Shown: positions 42,267 through 51,272 of the stretch, one piece after another | Position numbering within the stretch: position 1 is the stretch's first letter | Layout: each line of letters opens with the position of its first letter | Assembly (NCBI GenBank): GCA_001870995.2 | Contig: MLAV02000006.1 | Coordinates: 253,037 to 317,036, forward strand | From: Chitinophaga sp. CB10 | GTDB lineage: Bacteria > Bacteroidota > Bacteroidia > Chitinophagales > Chitinophagaceae | DNA: 64,000 nt | Direction: 5' to 3' | The notes under the pieces: model-generated | The model's database searches: none | The model's input: only the letters and a program-made list of their open reading frames with translations | What the model was told of the DNA's origin: nothing | Program-made: the position numbers and the translations under genes

Positions 42267-43043
42267 ATGATCAAAATCGCCACCTTCAATATCAACGGTA
42301 TCAATGGCCGGCTGCCGGTGCTGCTGCGCTGGCTCGCCGAAGCCAGTCCGGACGTGGTATGCCTGCAGGAATTAAAAGCGCCCACTGAAAAATTTCCGCT
42401 GAAAGCAATTAACGACGCGGGTTACGAAGCCGTTTGGAACGGGCAAAAAAGCTGGAACGGGGTGGCAGTACTGTCCAGGGGCAGCCCTATCCAGGAAGTG
42501 CGGCGCATGCTCCCCGGCGACCCTGCAGATGAACATAGCCGCTACCTGGAAGTGATCACGCATCAACTGGTGATCGCCTGCATTTACCTGCCTAACGGCA
42601 ACCCCTATCCCGGGCCTAAGTTTGACTATAAGCTGAAATGGTTCAAACGCCTGGCCCGCCATGCTGCCAGGTTGCAGCAGCATGAAGTGCCCGTGGCGCT
42701 GATCGGCGATTTCAATGTTATGCCCACAGAGCTGGACGTGTACAAACCGGAAAAGTATATGGAGAACGCCCTGTTCCGCACGGAGGCGCGCGCCGCTTAT
42801 GCCGCGCTGCTCAAAAAAGGCTGGACGGACGCGCTGCGTTATCTCTATCCGGATAAACGTATCTATACTTTCTGGGATTACCTGCGCCATGCCTGGGAGC
42901 GGGATGCGGGATTGCGGTTGGATCACTTCCTGCTCAACGATGAGCTGCTGCCCCGGCTCAAAAGTGGCGGGGTGGACAAAGCGGTGAGAGGCTGGGAAAA
43001 AGCCAGCGACCACGCGCCGGCATGGATTACAATAAAAAAATGA
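42267..43043 (+). CDS. xth: Exodeoxyribonuclease III (AP endonuclease)
   Basis: A 258-residue DNA repair nuclease of the exonuclease III/AP endonuclease family, which cleaves DNA at abasic sites and removes nucleotides from 3' ends. The conserved metal-binding and catalytic motifs are in order: MIKIATFNINGI (Asn), VCLQELK (Glu), IGDFNV (Asp-Asn), LRLDHFLLND (Asp-His) and SDHAP (Asp-His). The ATG at 42267 starts directly at the fold, so the GTG 36 bases upstream is not needed. It is divergent from the SUKH-fusion gene. Length is normal for the family. No sign of damage. Confidence 0.95.
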   Translation: MIKIATFNINGINGRLPVLLRWLAEASPDVVCLQELKAPTEKFPLKAINDAGYEAVWNGQKSWNGVAVLSRGSPIQEVRRMLPGDPADEHSRYLEVITHQLVIACIYLPNGNPYPGPKFDYKLKWFKRLARHAARLQQHEVPVALIGDFNVMPTELDVYKPEKYMENALFRTEARAAYAALLKKGWTDALRYLYPDKRIYTFWDYLRHAWERDAGLRLDHFLLNDELLPRLKSGGVDKAVRGWEKASDHAPAWITIKK

Positions 43044-43195
43044 TTACAATAAAAATTGATTCCATTAAAAAACAGAAAACCATAAAATATGCGAGGCCAT
43101 AAAATCCACTCCCGCTTAAAAAAATCGCCTATACCGGTAACGGTTAAACGAAATTTTGTATTTTAAACTACGGCGCCCACCGTCAAACATATCTT

Positions 43196-43630
43196 ATGAA
43201 CCAAACCGCAATTGAAGACCCTTTCCTGAACGATGCCTTTGAAGTACTGCACATCCGCTATCCCGCTTTGCACCAGGCAATCGTAACGCATTTCCACCCG
43301 GGCGATATCGTCCGCAGGGAGGCGATTTCCGCCGGCCCGCCAGGCGCGCTGTCCCTCAGCCCGGGCCTGCTGCGCTTATTCGAAGCCGTCACTCACCTGA
43401 AGATGCGCGGACTCGAACTTTCCTTCGCCCGCATGCTCCTGCGGACGGATGGCTACATCAAAATCGGGGAACTCGCCCTCGATGACAACGGGGATGAACT
43501 ACTGGTAATGCCCGGCCAAAACGGCGTGTATTACCACAGCATCCGTCATGGGGTAATCAGCCTGTTGTCCCCCGATGTGGAAGAGTTCGTAGAACGGGTC
43601 CTGGGGCCGTTTATAGCCCGGCCACACTAA
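43196..43630 (+). CDS. Hypothetical protein, unknown family
   Basis: A 144-residue cytosolic protein that I do not recognise. The C-terminal third, NGDELLVMPGQNGVYYHSIRHGVISLLSPDVEEFVERVLG in pieces, has a strand-turn-strand followed by a helix of the kind that closes SUKH-like domains, but this is weak. The N-terminal half is mostly helical and contains several His and Arg residues. No membrane segment or signal peptide. Codon use matches the region. The gene stands alone between exonuclease III and the receiver-only response regulator. Confidence 0.65.
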   Translation: MNQTAIEDPFLNDAFEVLHIRYPALHQAIVTHFHPGDIVRREAISAGPPGALSLSPGLLRLFEAVTHLKMRGLELSFARMLLRTDGYIKIGELALDDNGDELLVMPGQNGVYYHSIRHGVISLLSPDVEEFVERVLGPFIARPH

Positions 43631-43780
43631 AAAAATGGGAATTCCCAAATGCAATTTTTCGACGGAATTGCGACATTAAAGCCGTAATATTGCACACTAG
43701 AATAGAATTACTTCAGGTGTGATGGAGACCATAGATGTTATCACTGATAAATTCTACCGGGCTCAACTGTGGAAATTGCC

Positions 43781-43788
43781 TATATTTG
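43781..43788 (+). promoter_or_regulatory. Probable -7 box of the response regulator gene
   Basis: TATATTTG matches TAnnTTTG exactly and lies 75 bases upstream of the ATG at 43864. No clear -33 TTG is present at the expected distance. A 12-base perfect palindrome around GGGAATTCCC (43636-43647) lies further upstream, of unknown role. Confidence 0.4.
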
Positions 43789-43863
43789 TTGGGTTAACTC
43801 AGGATACACCAGGATCCCTGTTCAAACTATTTAGTAAAACTGAAGTAAATACAGCGAACAAGT

Positions 43864-44277
43864 ATGAGAAACACTGTACACATTTTCCTGGCAGATGATG
43901 ATCTGGATGATCAGGTGCTGATGAAGGAAGCCTTTCTGGAAGTTACCGCAGGCGTTACCTTTGAGTTTTTTGATAATGGGAGAGCGCTGATAGACCGGAT
44001 TCTTGCTGGCGTGTTCGACGTGTACCCTGACCTGATCGTCCTGGATTACAATATGCCTTTGATGAATGGTTTGGATGCCCTGATGGCGCTGCAGCAGCTG
44101 CCTGCCTGGAACGATGTGCCCAAGGTCATCTGGAGCACTTCCAGGGCGGAGAAAATGGTGGCCGACTGCCTGGCGCACGGCGCCGCTTCCTATTACCGGA
44201 AGCCCAATGATTTTGCGGAATATTGCAGGATCGCTGCCGATATGCTGAGCATGGCGGTGACCAATAAAGTGAAGTAA
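43864..44277 (+). CDS. Single-domain (receiver-only) response regulator
   Basis: A 137-residue response regulator without output domain. It has the acidic cluster DDD at residues 11-13, the phospho-acceptor D61 in VLDYNMPLMNG, a conserved serine in WSTSRAEKM and the lysine of YYRKPNDFAEY. The last features match the Rcp1-like branch, which often partners with PAS-type or bacteriophytochrome kinases. The convergent neighbour is a PAS-type sensor kinase that is interrupted by a stop codon; the two are a plausible pair. Without an output domain it would act by protein-protein contact or phosphotransfer. Confidence 0.92.
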   Translation: MRNTVHIFLADDDLDDQVLMKEAFLEVTAGVTFEFFDNGRALIDRILAGVFDVYPDLIVLDYNMPLMNGLDALMALQQLPAWNDVPKVIWSTSRAEKMVADCLAHGAASYYRKPNDFAEYCRIAADMLSMAVTNKVK

Positions 44278-44317
44278 CGCTTCACCGCTGCTGTTATAGA
44301 AAATCGCAAATTAAATA

Positions 44318-45967
44318 TTAAATAAGGTGTTGCAACTTGTTGTTCTCCTGCACTACCGGCAACAACAACCGGAACGTTGCGCCTTCACCCGGCACGCCTT
44401 CCGCCGTAATACTGCCGCCATGGCGTTGCGCCACCCGCTGGCAAAGCGCCAGCCCCAGCCCGGTACCTTCATATGCATCTTTTGAATTCAGCCTCGTGAA
44501 CGCAATGAATATTTTTGAGTTGTAAGCCGGCTCAAAACCGATGCCGTTGTCTCTAACGGTAACGGCTACCCATTTTTTATCCGCCAGGTGCTGCTCCGTT
44601 GCCGTAATCGTAATTTCCGGCGGCGTATCTTTTTTGGCAAACTTCAGCGAGTTGTAAATCAGGTTGTAAAACACCTGGTACAACAGCACGGAAGCGCCCT
44701 GTATCACCGGCAGCGGGCCCACCTGCACCGAAGCGCGCTTGTCGTGCAGGAGTATCTCCATGTCGTCCAGAATATGTTGCAGCACCTCGTTTAAATCCAC
44801 CGCCGTGATCATCTGTTCGGACGAGCTGGCGGCGGAATAAGCCAGGATGCCGTCTATCATCAGCTGTATGCGGTCGCTGGCATGCTGCACTTTCTGCAGG
44901 TAGAACCGGCCCTGTTCGGAAAGCTGGCTGCCGCCATCCTCCTCCAGGCGGGACGACCAGACCTTCACCTTCCGCACCGGCTCCTTCAGGTCATGACTGG
45001 TGATGTGCGCAAACTGCAACAGGTCGTCGTTGGAGCGCTGCAGCTCATAGGTACGCTCGCTCACCAGCGTCGAGAGGCGCTGGGTGAACAGCTTGTGTTC
45101 CGTCACATCCATCGTCACGCCCACCATCTTCGCCGGTTGCCCGTCCTCGTTATACATGGTATTGCCGGAGGCGATCACATAACGGATGCTGCCATCCGCC
45201 TGCCTGACCTGGTATTCGGACCGGTAGGTTTCCCTGTTCCGCACGGCATGCTGCCAGGCCGCGGCCTTCTCTGCGCGATCCGGCTGGTTGAGTATATCCG
45301 CCATTTCCTGCTGCCGGTAGCTGGCCGCAGGCGGGAGGCCCAGGTGAAGGCGGCATTGCTCATTGCAGGTGATCTCCATGGTTTGCAGGTCAAACTCGAA
45401 CGATCCCAGCTGCGCCGCTTCCAGCGCTATTTCCAGCCGCTGCGCATAAGCGGCGTTCACCTGTTCCATCTCCCGCAGCTGCCGGAAGCTTTGTACGCTG
45501 CGGGTAGTTTCCGTACATACCACGAGGATGCCGTCTATATTCCCCGTATCGCCGCGGACCGGACTGTAACTGAATGTCCAGTACACGTCCTCGATTTGCC
45601 CGTTGCGGTAAATAGGTATCAGCGCATCCTCCTGCTAGGTGGGCCCGCCGCCATCGATCACCTGCCGCATCAGCGGGTAGATGATGGACCATACTTCCGG
45701 CCAGCAGTCGACCCCTTTCTGCCCCAGCGCAGTAGGATGCTTGCCCTCCCTGCCCAGGCTGGGCCGGTACGCGTCGTTGTAAAACTGGTAATGCTCCGGT
45801 CCCCACCAGAGGAACATCGGAAAGCGGGAATTCAAAATAATACTAACAGTCGTAAGCAGGCTTTGGGGCCAGGTGTCGGGATGGCCAAGCGGGTGATTTT
45901 TCCAGTCGTACGCGCGGATCAACGCGCCCATTTCTCCACCACCCTGCAAAAATGTTGTTGCGTCCAT
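44318..45967 (-). pseudogene. PAS-type sensor histidine kinase interrupted by one in-frame amber stop
   Basis: One continuous minus-strand frame from ATG 45967 to the stop at 44318, broken only by a TAG at 45637-45635. The first 110 residues are an N-terminal PAS-like domain (WKNHPLGHPDTWPQSL and WWGPEHYQFYNDAYRPSLG) as in many Bacteroidota and proteobacterial kinases. Translation would resume with QEDALIPIYRNG, then VYWTFSYSPV, the rest of the same PAS domain. In relatives the broken codon is a conserved tryptophan (GG-x-T-W), so TGG to TAG fits. The remainder has a second PAS domain, a HisKA domain (SHDLKEPVRKVKVW) and a HATPase. The 422-residue downstream part could be made from an internal GTG at 45586. 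Full length would be about 549 residues. A sequencing error is possible. Confidence 0.82.
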
Positions 45968-46127
45968 AGATAATTCTGACGCTAAATATAGGGTTTATTT
46001 ACATGCAAGGAAAGAGGCCATGGCCAACAATTCCGCCGATATGTTTTTAACCAATAGTAAGCGAATATTCCCCGCGGCTTTTGAATACTGCGCCTGATTT
46101 TTATATTACAGTACAGCTATTAACGTT

Positions 46128-47240
46128 ATGGAAAAAGATTTGCTGAAATCCAGGCAGCACTACGAAGTGCTGGATGGCTTACGGGGTTTGGCCGCGCTGT
46201 CGATCGTCGTATTTCACCTCTACGAATTTATCTCGCCCGACTATACGAAAAGTCCGATCGGGCACGGTTACCTGGCCGTGGATTTTTTCTTCTGCCTTTC
46301 GGGATTTGTGATCGGATATGCTTATGACGAACGCGCCCCCCAACTCGGACTCAAAACTTTTTTCCGCAACCGGCTGATCCGGCTGCACCCGATGGTTATT
46401 TTAGGCAGCGTCCTGGGGTTGCTGGGATACCTGCTGGATCCCTACATCGGGGCCAAATCCGTAGCGGAAGCGGGTTACCTGAAGATCGTCCTCGCTTTCG
46501 TATGTTCGTTACTGGTAGTGCCGTTTCCCTGGCTGCCGGGCCGCGGCGGTGGCCTGTTTCCGTACAACACGCCCGTATGGTCCCTGTTCATGGAATACCT
46601 TATCAATATTTTTTACGCGCTGGTATTGCTGCGTACTTCCAAACGCTGGCTGCTCGTGATGTTGGGCGTAAGCGCCGTGTGGATTGCCCTGGTGGCGCGG
46701 CACAGGGGCTGGATCATCACCGGGTGGGACGGGCCCACCTTCACAGATGGATTTGCCCGGGTTTTCTTTTCCTTCCTGGCGGGGCTGACGGTGTACCGTT
46801 TTAACCTCGTGATACGGAACCGGATTCACTTTATTTTCCTGGGAGCCGCGCTGGTGGGCGTTTTCATGTTCCCGCATGTTAACAACGACTGGATCACGGA
46901 AATGATCCTCGTGATGGGGGTATTCCCCCTGTTGCTGGCATTGGGCGCTGGAACCGGCGCCAGTGGCCGGGTGCGCAGCTGGTGCGTATTCACGGGGCGG
47001 TTATCGTATCCGCTGTACATGACGCACATCTGGATGGTATGGCTCTTTGGGAATTACCTGGCAGCCCGCAAACCGGCGCCCATGGAGATGTACCTGGCTG
47101 CCGGCGGAGTGGCGGCAGCATCGATGCTGTTGGGGTATATGTCCCTCAGGTGGTATGACGAACCGGTAAGGGCGTGGCTATCGGCACGCCGCCGCGCGCA
47201 GATAGCGCCCGAACGGGCAGAGCGGGCAACAATGGGCTAA
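46128..47240 (+). CDS. Acyltransferase-3 family membrane protein (OafA/YrhL-like)
   Basis: A 370-residue inner membrane acyltransferase. The N-terminal motif YEVLDGLRGLAALSIVVFHLYEF carries the family R/H signature, with the catalytic histidine near residue 30, and YLAVDFFFCLSGFVIGYAYDER follows. About ten hydrophobic helices fill the rest. The family transfers acyl groups, often acetyl, to sugars of surface polysaccharides or to lipids and antibiotics; the acceptor is unknown. It contains no SGNH domain at the C-terminus. A strong terminator follows the stop. The neighbouring ABC operon is convergent. Confidence 0.92.
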   Translation: MEKDLLKSRQHYEVLDGLRGLAALSIVVFHLYEFISPDYTKSPIGHGYLAVDFFFCLSGFVIGYAYDERAPQLGLKTFFRNRLIRLHPMVILGSVLGLLGYLLDPYIGAKSVAEAGYLKIVLAFVCSLLVVPFPWLPGRGGGLFPYNTPVWSLFMEYLINIFYALVLLRTSKRWLLVMLGVSAVWIALVARHRGWIITGWDGPTFTDGFARVFFSFLAGLTVYRFNLVIRNRIHFIFLGAALVGVFMFPHVNNDWITEMILVMGVFPLLLALGAGTGASGRVRSWCVFTGRLSYPLYMTHIWMVWLFGNYLAARKPAPMEMYLAAGGVAAASMLLGYMSLRWYDEPVRAWLSARRRAQIAPERAERATMG

Positions 47241-47289
47241 ATCTTTCCCCTAAAAAAATCTAATTTAATTTTTTATAGAGAAGAGTTAA

Positions 47290-47330
47290 TGCCACCCGGA
47301 ACGGTTGCCCGTTGCGGGTGGCATTTTTTT
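47290..47330 (+). terminator. Terminator of the acyltransferase gene
   Basis: A 9-base outer stem (47290-47298 with 47315-47323) with a nested AACGG/CCGTT hairpin in its loop, followed by seven T (47324-47330). Confidence 0.88.
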
Positions 47331-47402
47331 CAGGCGGTATGCCATGGCCAAAAGGGTGGCGCTATGCGGCGTTTGCCCCGTAAACGCCCGGCACAAGGCC
47401 GC

Positions 47403-48401
47403 TTAATGCCTGATCTCTTTTCGCATGAAGAGGTAATAGGTTAGCGCGAAAAATACCAGCGTGGCGGCGATGAGCCCTGTTACCTGCGGCCATACGATCA
47501 TCAGGCTGTTGCCGAACGACAATGGCGCGGGGATGGCGCCCGCCATTTGCTCCATGCTCAAAGGCCCGAGGCTGCGGATGCTGGGCATCAGCAGGGTGGT
47601 GGCAGCATCGGTGTAGAGCTGACTGGGCGCCACCCGCAGCAGGGAGAGGATCAGGTTATTGAAAGCGTTTACCTGCGCGGGGTCCAGGTAGGCGGGGTCC
47701 GGCAGGATGGCTGCCATCAACATGTTGACGATCAGCTGGTAAAACACCGTGAAGAATAACCAGATGCCGATGGCGGTGAGCGCAGAGGTGGCCGCGTGGC
47801 GGAACCTAACGGAAAGGCATATGGCAAGGCTTAGCCAGAAGCCTACGTACACCACGCTGATGACCACGAAAGCCAGGATACGCAAGAGTTCCGCGGCTTC
47901 CATGGAGACGCCGGTAATGAGCAGCCCGCCGCCGATCATGAGCAGTACGAGGCTCAGGAACATGGTGCTGACAACCAGCAGCGCCGCATAAAATTTCGCC
48001 AGCAGGATGTTATCCCGGTACACCGGCTGTGCGAGCAACCGCATGAGTGTGCCGCTGTTCTGCTCCGAATTGATGGCGTCAAAACCCAGCGCTATGCCGA
48101 GCAGGGGCCCGAGGAAGCTGATGAAAATATGAAAGGCGGGCATACCGTTGCCGGCGGTGGTGAGCAATTTCAGATAGACGTACACGTGGTCCGGATCGTT
48201 GATCTCCGTCACTACCTTGCGGATGTTGGACAGGGAGATGTACATCGATCCGATGAAGGTGAGTACGATCAGCAGCAACATGGTGATGAAGCGCCAGCTG
48301 CGGATATGATCGCCTACTTCCTTGCGCACCATGGTGCGGAACGGCGTGGGCGACTCCGGCGCGGAAAATAATTTATCGATGAATACAGGCATACTCGGCA
48401 T
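47403..48401 (-). CDS. ABC-2 type transporter permease
   Basis: A 332-residue permease with a cytosolic N-terminus and six main hydrophobic helices (about residues 38-60, 95-115, 140-165, 175-200, 210-235 and 305-325). FRTMVRKEVGDHIRSWRFI near the N-terminus and the FDAINSEQNSGTLMRLLAQPVYRDNILLAKF segment are typical of NosY-like and other ABC-2 permeases. It shares one base with the stop of the ATPase gene (TGATG arrangement), so the two are translationally coupled. The transported substrate is unknown; the operon with a NEW3-domain protein is a known combination in Bacteroidota and Firmicutes. Confidence 0.9.
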   Translation of the reverse strand: MPSMPVFIDKLFSAPESPTPFRTMVRKEVGDHIRSWRFITMLLLIVLTFIGSMYISLSNIRKVVTEINDPDHVYVYLKLLTTAGNGMPAFHIFISFLGPLLGIALGFDAINSEQNSGTLMRLLAQPVYRDNILLAKFYAALLVVSTMFLSLVLLMIGGGLLITGVSMEAAELLRILAFVVISVVYVGFWLSLAICLSVRFRHAATSALTAIGIWLFFTVFYQLIVNMLMAAILPDPAYLDPAQVNAFNNLILSLLRVAPSQLYTDAATTLLMPSIRSLGPLSMEQMAGAIPAPLSFGNSLMIVWPQVTGLIAATLVFFALTYYLFMRKEIRH

Positions 48402-49363
48402 CAGGCACTAACTTTTTTAGGATTGTTTTCAAAAAATCGCTGGTAGATTTCATCCAGTCCGTATTCTTTCCGTTGTACTCCGGTTACGTTCAAACCCTGG
48501 CGGACAAAGAATCGCACGAGGTCCGGCGTAATGTCCGAACTACAGGAAATATCCATCGTATGGCCACTGGCCTGCACCCCGATTACGCCGGGGATGGCCT
48601 GTACGGCCGCTTTCAGCCCGTCGCCGGCTGGCAATGCCTCTCTAACGGTAACGGCTACTTCGAAAGATTCCTTACCAAACAGTTCCCCGGAAAGGGTATT
48701 GATATCCCCCTGTACCAGCAGCTTTCCTTCCACGAAGATGCCTACGCGGTCGCATATCTGCTGCACGTGGTGCAGGTGGTGGGACGACAGCAGCACCGTT
48801 AACCCCTGCTGCCGGCTGAGGCGATGGATGAGTTCCAGGAAGTCGCGGATACCGCTGGGGTCAATGCCCAGGGTAGGCTCGTCGAGGATCATCACTTCCG
48901 GCTCGCGGATCAGGAGGTCCGCCAGCCCCAGTCGCTGTTTCATACCGCGGGAGTAGGCGGAGGTTTTTTTATGCAGCGCGTCGCTGAGGCCAACCATTTC
49001 CATGGTTTGATGGGCGCGGGCTTCGATTTCTTTTTCGCCGATGCCGTTGAGGCGGCCTATATACTGGAGGTTTTCCAGGGCCGTCAGGTTATCGTAAAAG
49101 CCGGCATTGTCCGGCATGTAGCCCACCTTGCGTTTCACGGCAATTGGGTTGCGGGTGGCGTTGATGCCGCAGACGGTAGCCTGGCCGGCGTTCGGATCGG
49201 AGAGGCCCAGCATCATCAGGATGGTGGTGGTTTTACCGGCCCCGTTAGGCCCTAATAGTCCAAATATTTCCCCTTTGTTGATGCTGAGATGGAGGTTGTC
49301 CACCGCCTTTACCTTACCGTAATATTTGGTCAACCCTTCCAGCTGAATGATGGGATTTTCCAT
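48401..49363 (-). CDS. ABC transporter ATP-binding protein
   Basis: A 320-residue ATPase for the neighbouring ABC-2 permease. Motifs are complete: Walker A GPNGAGKTTT, Q-loop region VGYMPDNAGFYD, signature YSRGMKQRLGLADLL (a variant of LSGGQ with S-R-G-M), Walker B VMILDEPTLGIDPSG and switch histidine in LLSSHHLHH. The C-terminal 100 residues are a less conserved extension common in drug- and lipid-type exporters (DrrA/NatA-like). It starts 5 bases after the NEW3-domain gene and ends on the permease start codon, so three genes form one operon. Confidence 0.93.
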   Translation of the reverse strand: MENPIIQLEGLTKYYGKVKAVDNLHLSINKGEIFGLLGPNGAGKTTTILMMLGLSDPNAGQATVCGINATRNPIAVKRKVGYMPDNAGFYDNLTALENLQYIGRLNGIGEKEIEARAHQTMEMVGLSDALHKKTSAYSRGMKQRLGLADLLIREPEVMILDEPTLGIDPSGIRDFLELIHRLSRQQGLTVLLSSHHLHHVQQICDRVGIFVEGKLLVQGDINTLSGELFGKESFEVAVTVREALPAGDGLKAAVQAIPGVIGVQASGHTMDISCSSDITPDLVRFFVRQGLNVTGVQRKEYGLDEIYQRFFENNPKKVSA

Positions 49364-49368
49364 AACGC

Positions 49369-50190
49369 TTATCTCCTTCCATATTTACGAATCAGGTAAT
49401 AGATGATGCCCAGCGATAATAAAATAACCAGGATACCTATCCAGCCGGAGAGCAGGGAGGTTTTTACGGTCATACGGAAGGTAGCGGTGCTGGTAGCATC
49501 GTTATTTCTTGCGGTGAAGTTGGTCACGTAATCGCCCGCCACGGTTTTATCCGGCACGGAGAGGGTGGCGGTAATATCCTGGGATTGGCCGGCATCCAGG
49601 CGTTCAATGCGGGAAGGCTCAAAGGTACCGCTCCATCCAACGGGGGCCTGTGTTTGCAATTCGATGCCGTTCAGCGGGAGGGTGCCGGTATTGCGAACGG
49701 TTAAGGTAATTTGTTTTTTCCTGCCTTCGGTCACATCATCGCTGAGGCGGCCGGAAGGGGTGGTCAGTTCCAGCGCGTAGCTGCCTTTTACCACGGCCTG
49801 CAGGTCGGCGCGGAGCGTGTCGTTATACGATACGGCCGTTACGGGGATGGTGTATTTACCAGGCTTGGTTTGCGGGCCGGTACTGATTTCGATGGAGAGG
49901 TCCATGGTGCGGCCGGAGTCCATCCGGATGCCGGCTACCTGGCTGCCTTCCGCGCGGAAGAGGGCATTCCAGCCTTCCGGCAGCTGGGCATGCAGTTCGT
50001 AAATTTTCGTTTGGCCGCTGGCGTTGTTAAGCGTGGCGTTGTAGCGGAACGGCTCTTTGGTGGTAGATTCCAGGTTGATGAGGCGCACGGTCAGGGCTGA
50101 TTTCCCTTTCTGCGCAAAGGATGGCGTTGCAATGGCGAATAACAGTAATGCAAGCATGCAATTCCTAAAGGAGTAAAAATACGCTGACAT
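49369..50190 (-). CDS. NEW3-domain secreted/membrane-anchored protein
   Basis: A 273-residue protein with a signal peptide (about 1-26, ending SFAQ), two beta-sandwich domains of the NEW3 (NPCBM-associated) type (about 30-135 and 140-245), and one C-terminal transmembrane helix (about 248-268) followed by RKYGRR. The second domain shows GRKKQITLTVRNTGTLPLNGIELQTQAPVGW, a textbook NEW3 pattern. It probably faces the periplasm, anchored at its C-terminus, and may act as the sensing or binding part of the ABC system with which it is cotranscribed. The combination of a NEW3 protein with an ABC ATPase and ABC-2 permease is recurrent, but its substrate is not known. Confidence 0.88.
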   Translation of the reverse strand: MSAYFYSFRNCMLALLLFAIATPSFAQKGKSALTVRLINLESTTKEPFRYNATLNNASGQTKIYELHAQLPEGWNALFRAEGSQVAGIRMDSGRTMDLSIEISTGPQTKPGKYTIPVTAVSYNDTLRADLQAVVKGSYALELTTPSGRLSDDVTEGRKKQITLTVRNTGTLPLNGIELQTQAPVGWSGTFEPSRIERLDAGQSQDITATLSVPDKTVAGDYVTNFTARNNDATSTATFRMTVKTSLLSGWIGILVILLSLGIIYYLIRKYGRR

Positions 50191-50653
50191 AGCAGTAATA
50201 ATGATGATTGATTAAGCTGTGATGGTTTAAATAATCGATTAATACATATCAGGCATAGCATTCCCGCTGAAATACGGCGTAGTATTTCAAAAGGTCCGTA
50301 CCGCGGCGTGGACGCTAATTCAATAATGGCTGTGTGGACGGGGGAGGTTGATAGCTGCCGGTGGCCTGCGTTGGCCGGTAATTGTTGGTGGTTGGTAAGG
50401 GGAGTGCCTGCCCCGTTTCTTCTCTTGCGCTAAGGTTTAAAAAGTTTGTCATGCTAAATGAAATTGATTCCATAAAAAACAATATCAAGTAGAAAATGTC
50501 ATATCCGTGGATGTGCTGCTTAGGCAGGCTTACCGCCGGCAATGAAATCTGACAATTATTATGGCGAAAAGTTAAAGATACAAATGTTATAGTAATGTTA
50601 AAACAGCGGCGCTTCGGCAATGGCGGGAAGCCCTGCCAGCGGGCTTCTCCCGG
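50191..50653. other. Intergenic region with possible small ORF and hairpins
   Basis: About 460 bases between the NEW3 operon and an acetyltransferase gene. It holds a perfect 8-base inverted repeat TGAAATAC/GTATTTCA (50268-50289), a possible small gene (listed separately), and a GAAGCCC/GGGCTTC hairpin (50627-50647) just after the acetyltransferase stop. The sequence at 50460-50620 is AT-rich and may hold the small ORF's promoter, but no TAnnTTTG box was found. Confidence 0.45.
50315..50473 (-). CDS. Possible small Pro/Thr-rich peptide, uncertain
   Basis: A 52-codon open frame beginning MESISFSMTNFLNLSAREET and continuing with a Pro-, Thr- and Gln-rich tail (LPLPTTNNYRPTQATG, YQPPPSTQPLLN). 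An internal ATG at 50452 would give 45 residues. It has no Cys, so it is not a lanthipeptide of the kind at 40043. No family recognised, no strong ribosome binding site. It is preceded by an AT-rich stretch. It could be a real small protein or chance. Confidence 0.25.
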   Translation of the reverse strand: MESISFSMTNFLNLSAREETGQALPLPTTNNYRPTQATGSYQPPPSTQPLLN

Positions 50654-51175
50654 TTAGCCGATGGATTTCTGCATCATAATATCCACCTGTACTTCATTTC
50701 CCAGGACGAATTTATGCTGGTCGAAGGCCACGAAACCGTTCTTTTCGTAGAAGCGGATGGCCCTGGGATTTTCCTCCCAAACGCCCAGCCATACACGGGA
50801 TTTCTGAAGTGAGCGGGCTACTTCCATGGCTTTTTCATACAGTAGTTGTCCTACCTTTTTGCCGTGGTAAGCCTGGCGTACGTAGATGCGTTCTATTTCG
50901 ATGGTCTCCGGCGTTTTCAGCTCCGTTTGTGCGTTGCCGGTATTGAGCTTCAGGTAGCCGACGGGCGTATCGTTTTCCCAGGCCATGAAAAAGTGCGATT
51001 CTGGATTGCTGATTTCCGCAGCCACGGCGGGTTTGTTGAAATGCTGATCCAGGTACTGCTGCATGTCCGCCTCGGAATTGCTGGCAGCAAAGGTTTCAAA
51101 AAACGTCTCGCGGCCCAGTTGGGCGAGGGTGGCGGCCTGGTCGATGGTTACTTTATGGATGGCGATGTCTTGCAT
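50654..51175 (-). CDS. GNAT-family N-acetyltransferase (PaiA-like)
   Basis: A 173-residue acetyltransferase. Landmarks are LGRETFFETFAASNSEADMQQYL at the N-terminus, VGYLKLN, the IEIERIYVRQAYHGKKVGQLLYEKAMEVA block with the acetyl-CoA loop in the form Y-H-G-K-K-V-G, and VWEENPRAIRFYEKNGF. The F-E-T-F and H-G-K-K-V-G patterns recall the PaiA group, some of which acetylate polyamines; the substrate here is unproven. Cytosolic. It stands alone, and its stop is followed by a small hairpin (50627-50647). Confidence 0.9.
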   Translation of the reverse strand: MQDIAIHKVTIDQAATLAQLGRETFFETFAASNSEADMQQYLDQHFNKPAVAAEISNPESHFFMAWENDTPVGYLKLNTGNAQTELKTPETIEIERIYVRQAYHGKKVGQLLYEKAMEVARSLQKSRVWLGVWEENPRAIRFYEKNGFVAFDQHKFVLGNEVQVDIMMQKSIG

Positions 51176-51217
51176 GGTGGTGCTGTTGGAAATGCGATAA
51201 TACTAAATTTTGGATAG

Positions 51218-51247
51218 AAAAAGCCGGTAGCTCCTGCCACCGGCTTT
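51218..51247 (-). terminator. Terminator of the esterase/GH67 operon
   Basis: On the minus strand AAAGCCGGT (51247-51239) pairs with ACCGGCTTT (51228-51220), followed by further T, 26 bases after the esterase stop codon. Confidence 0.82.
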
Positions 51248-51272
51248 ATGTGAACGGGCTTGCTGTTGGATT

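Noticed and set aside
43636..43647. Perfect 12-base palindrome around GGGAATTCCC
   Set aside because: Not repeated elsewhere that I could see and not placed at a promoter; too little to call an operator.
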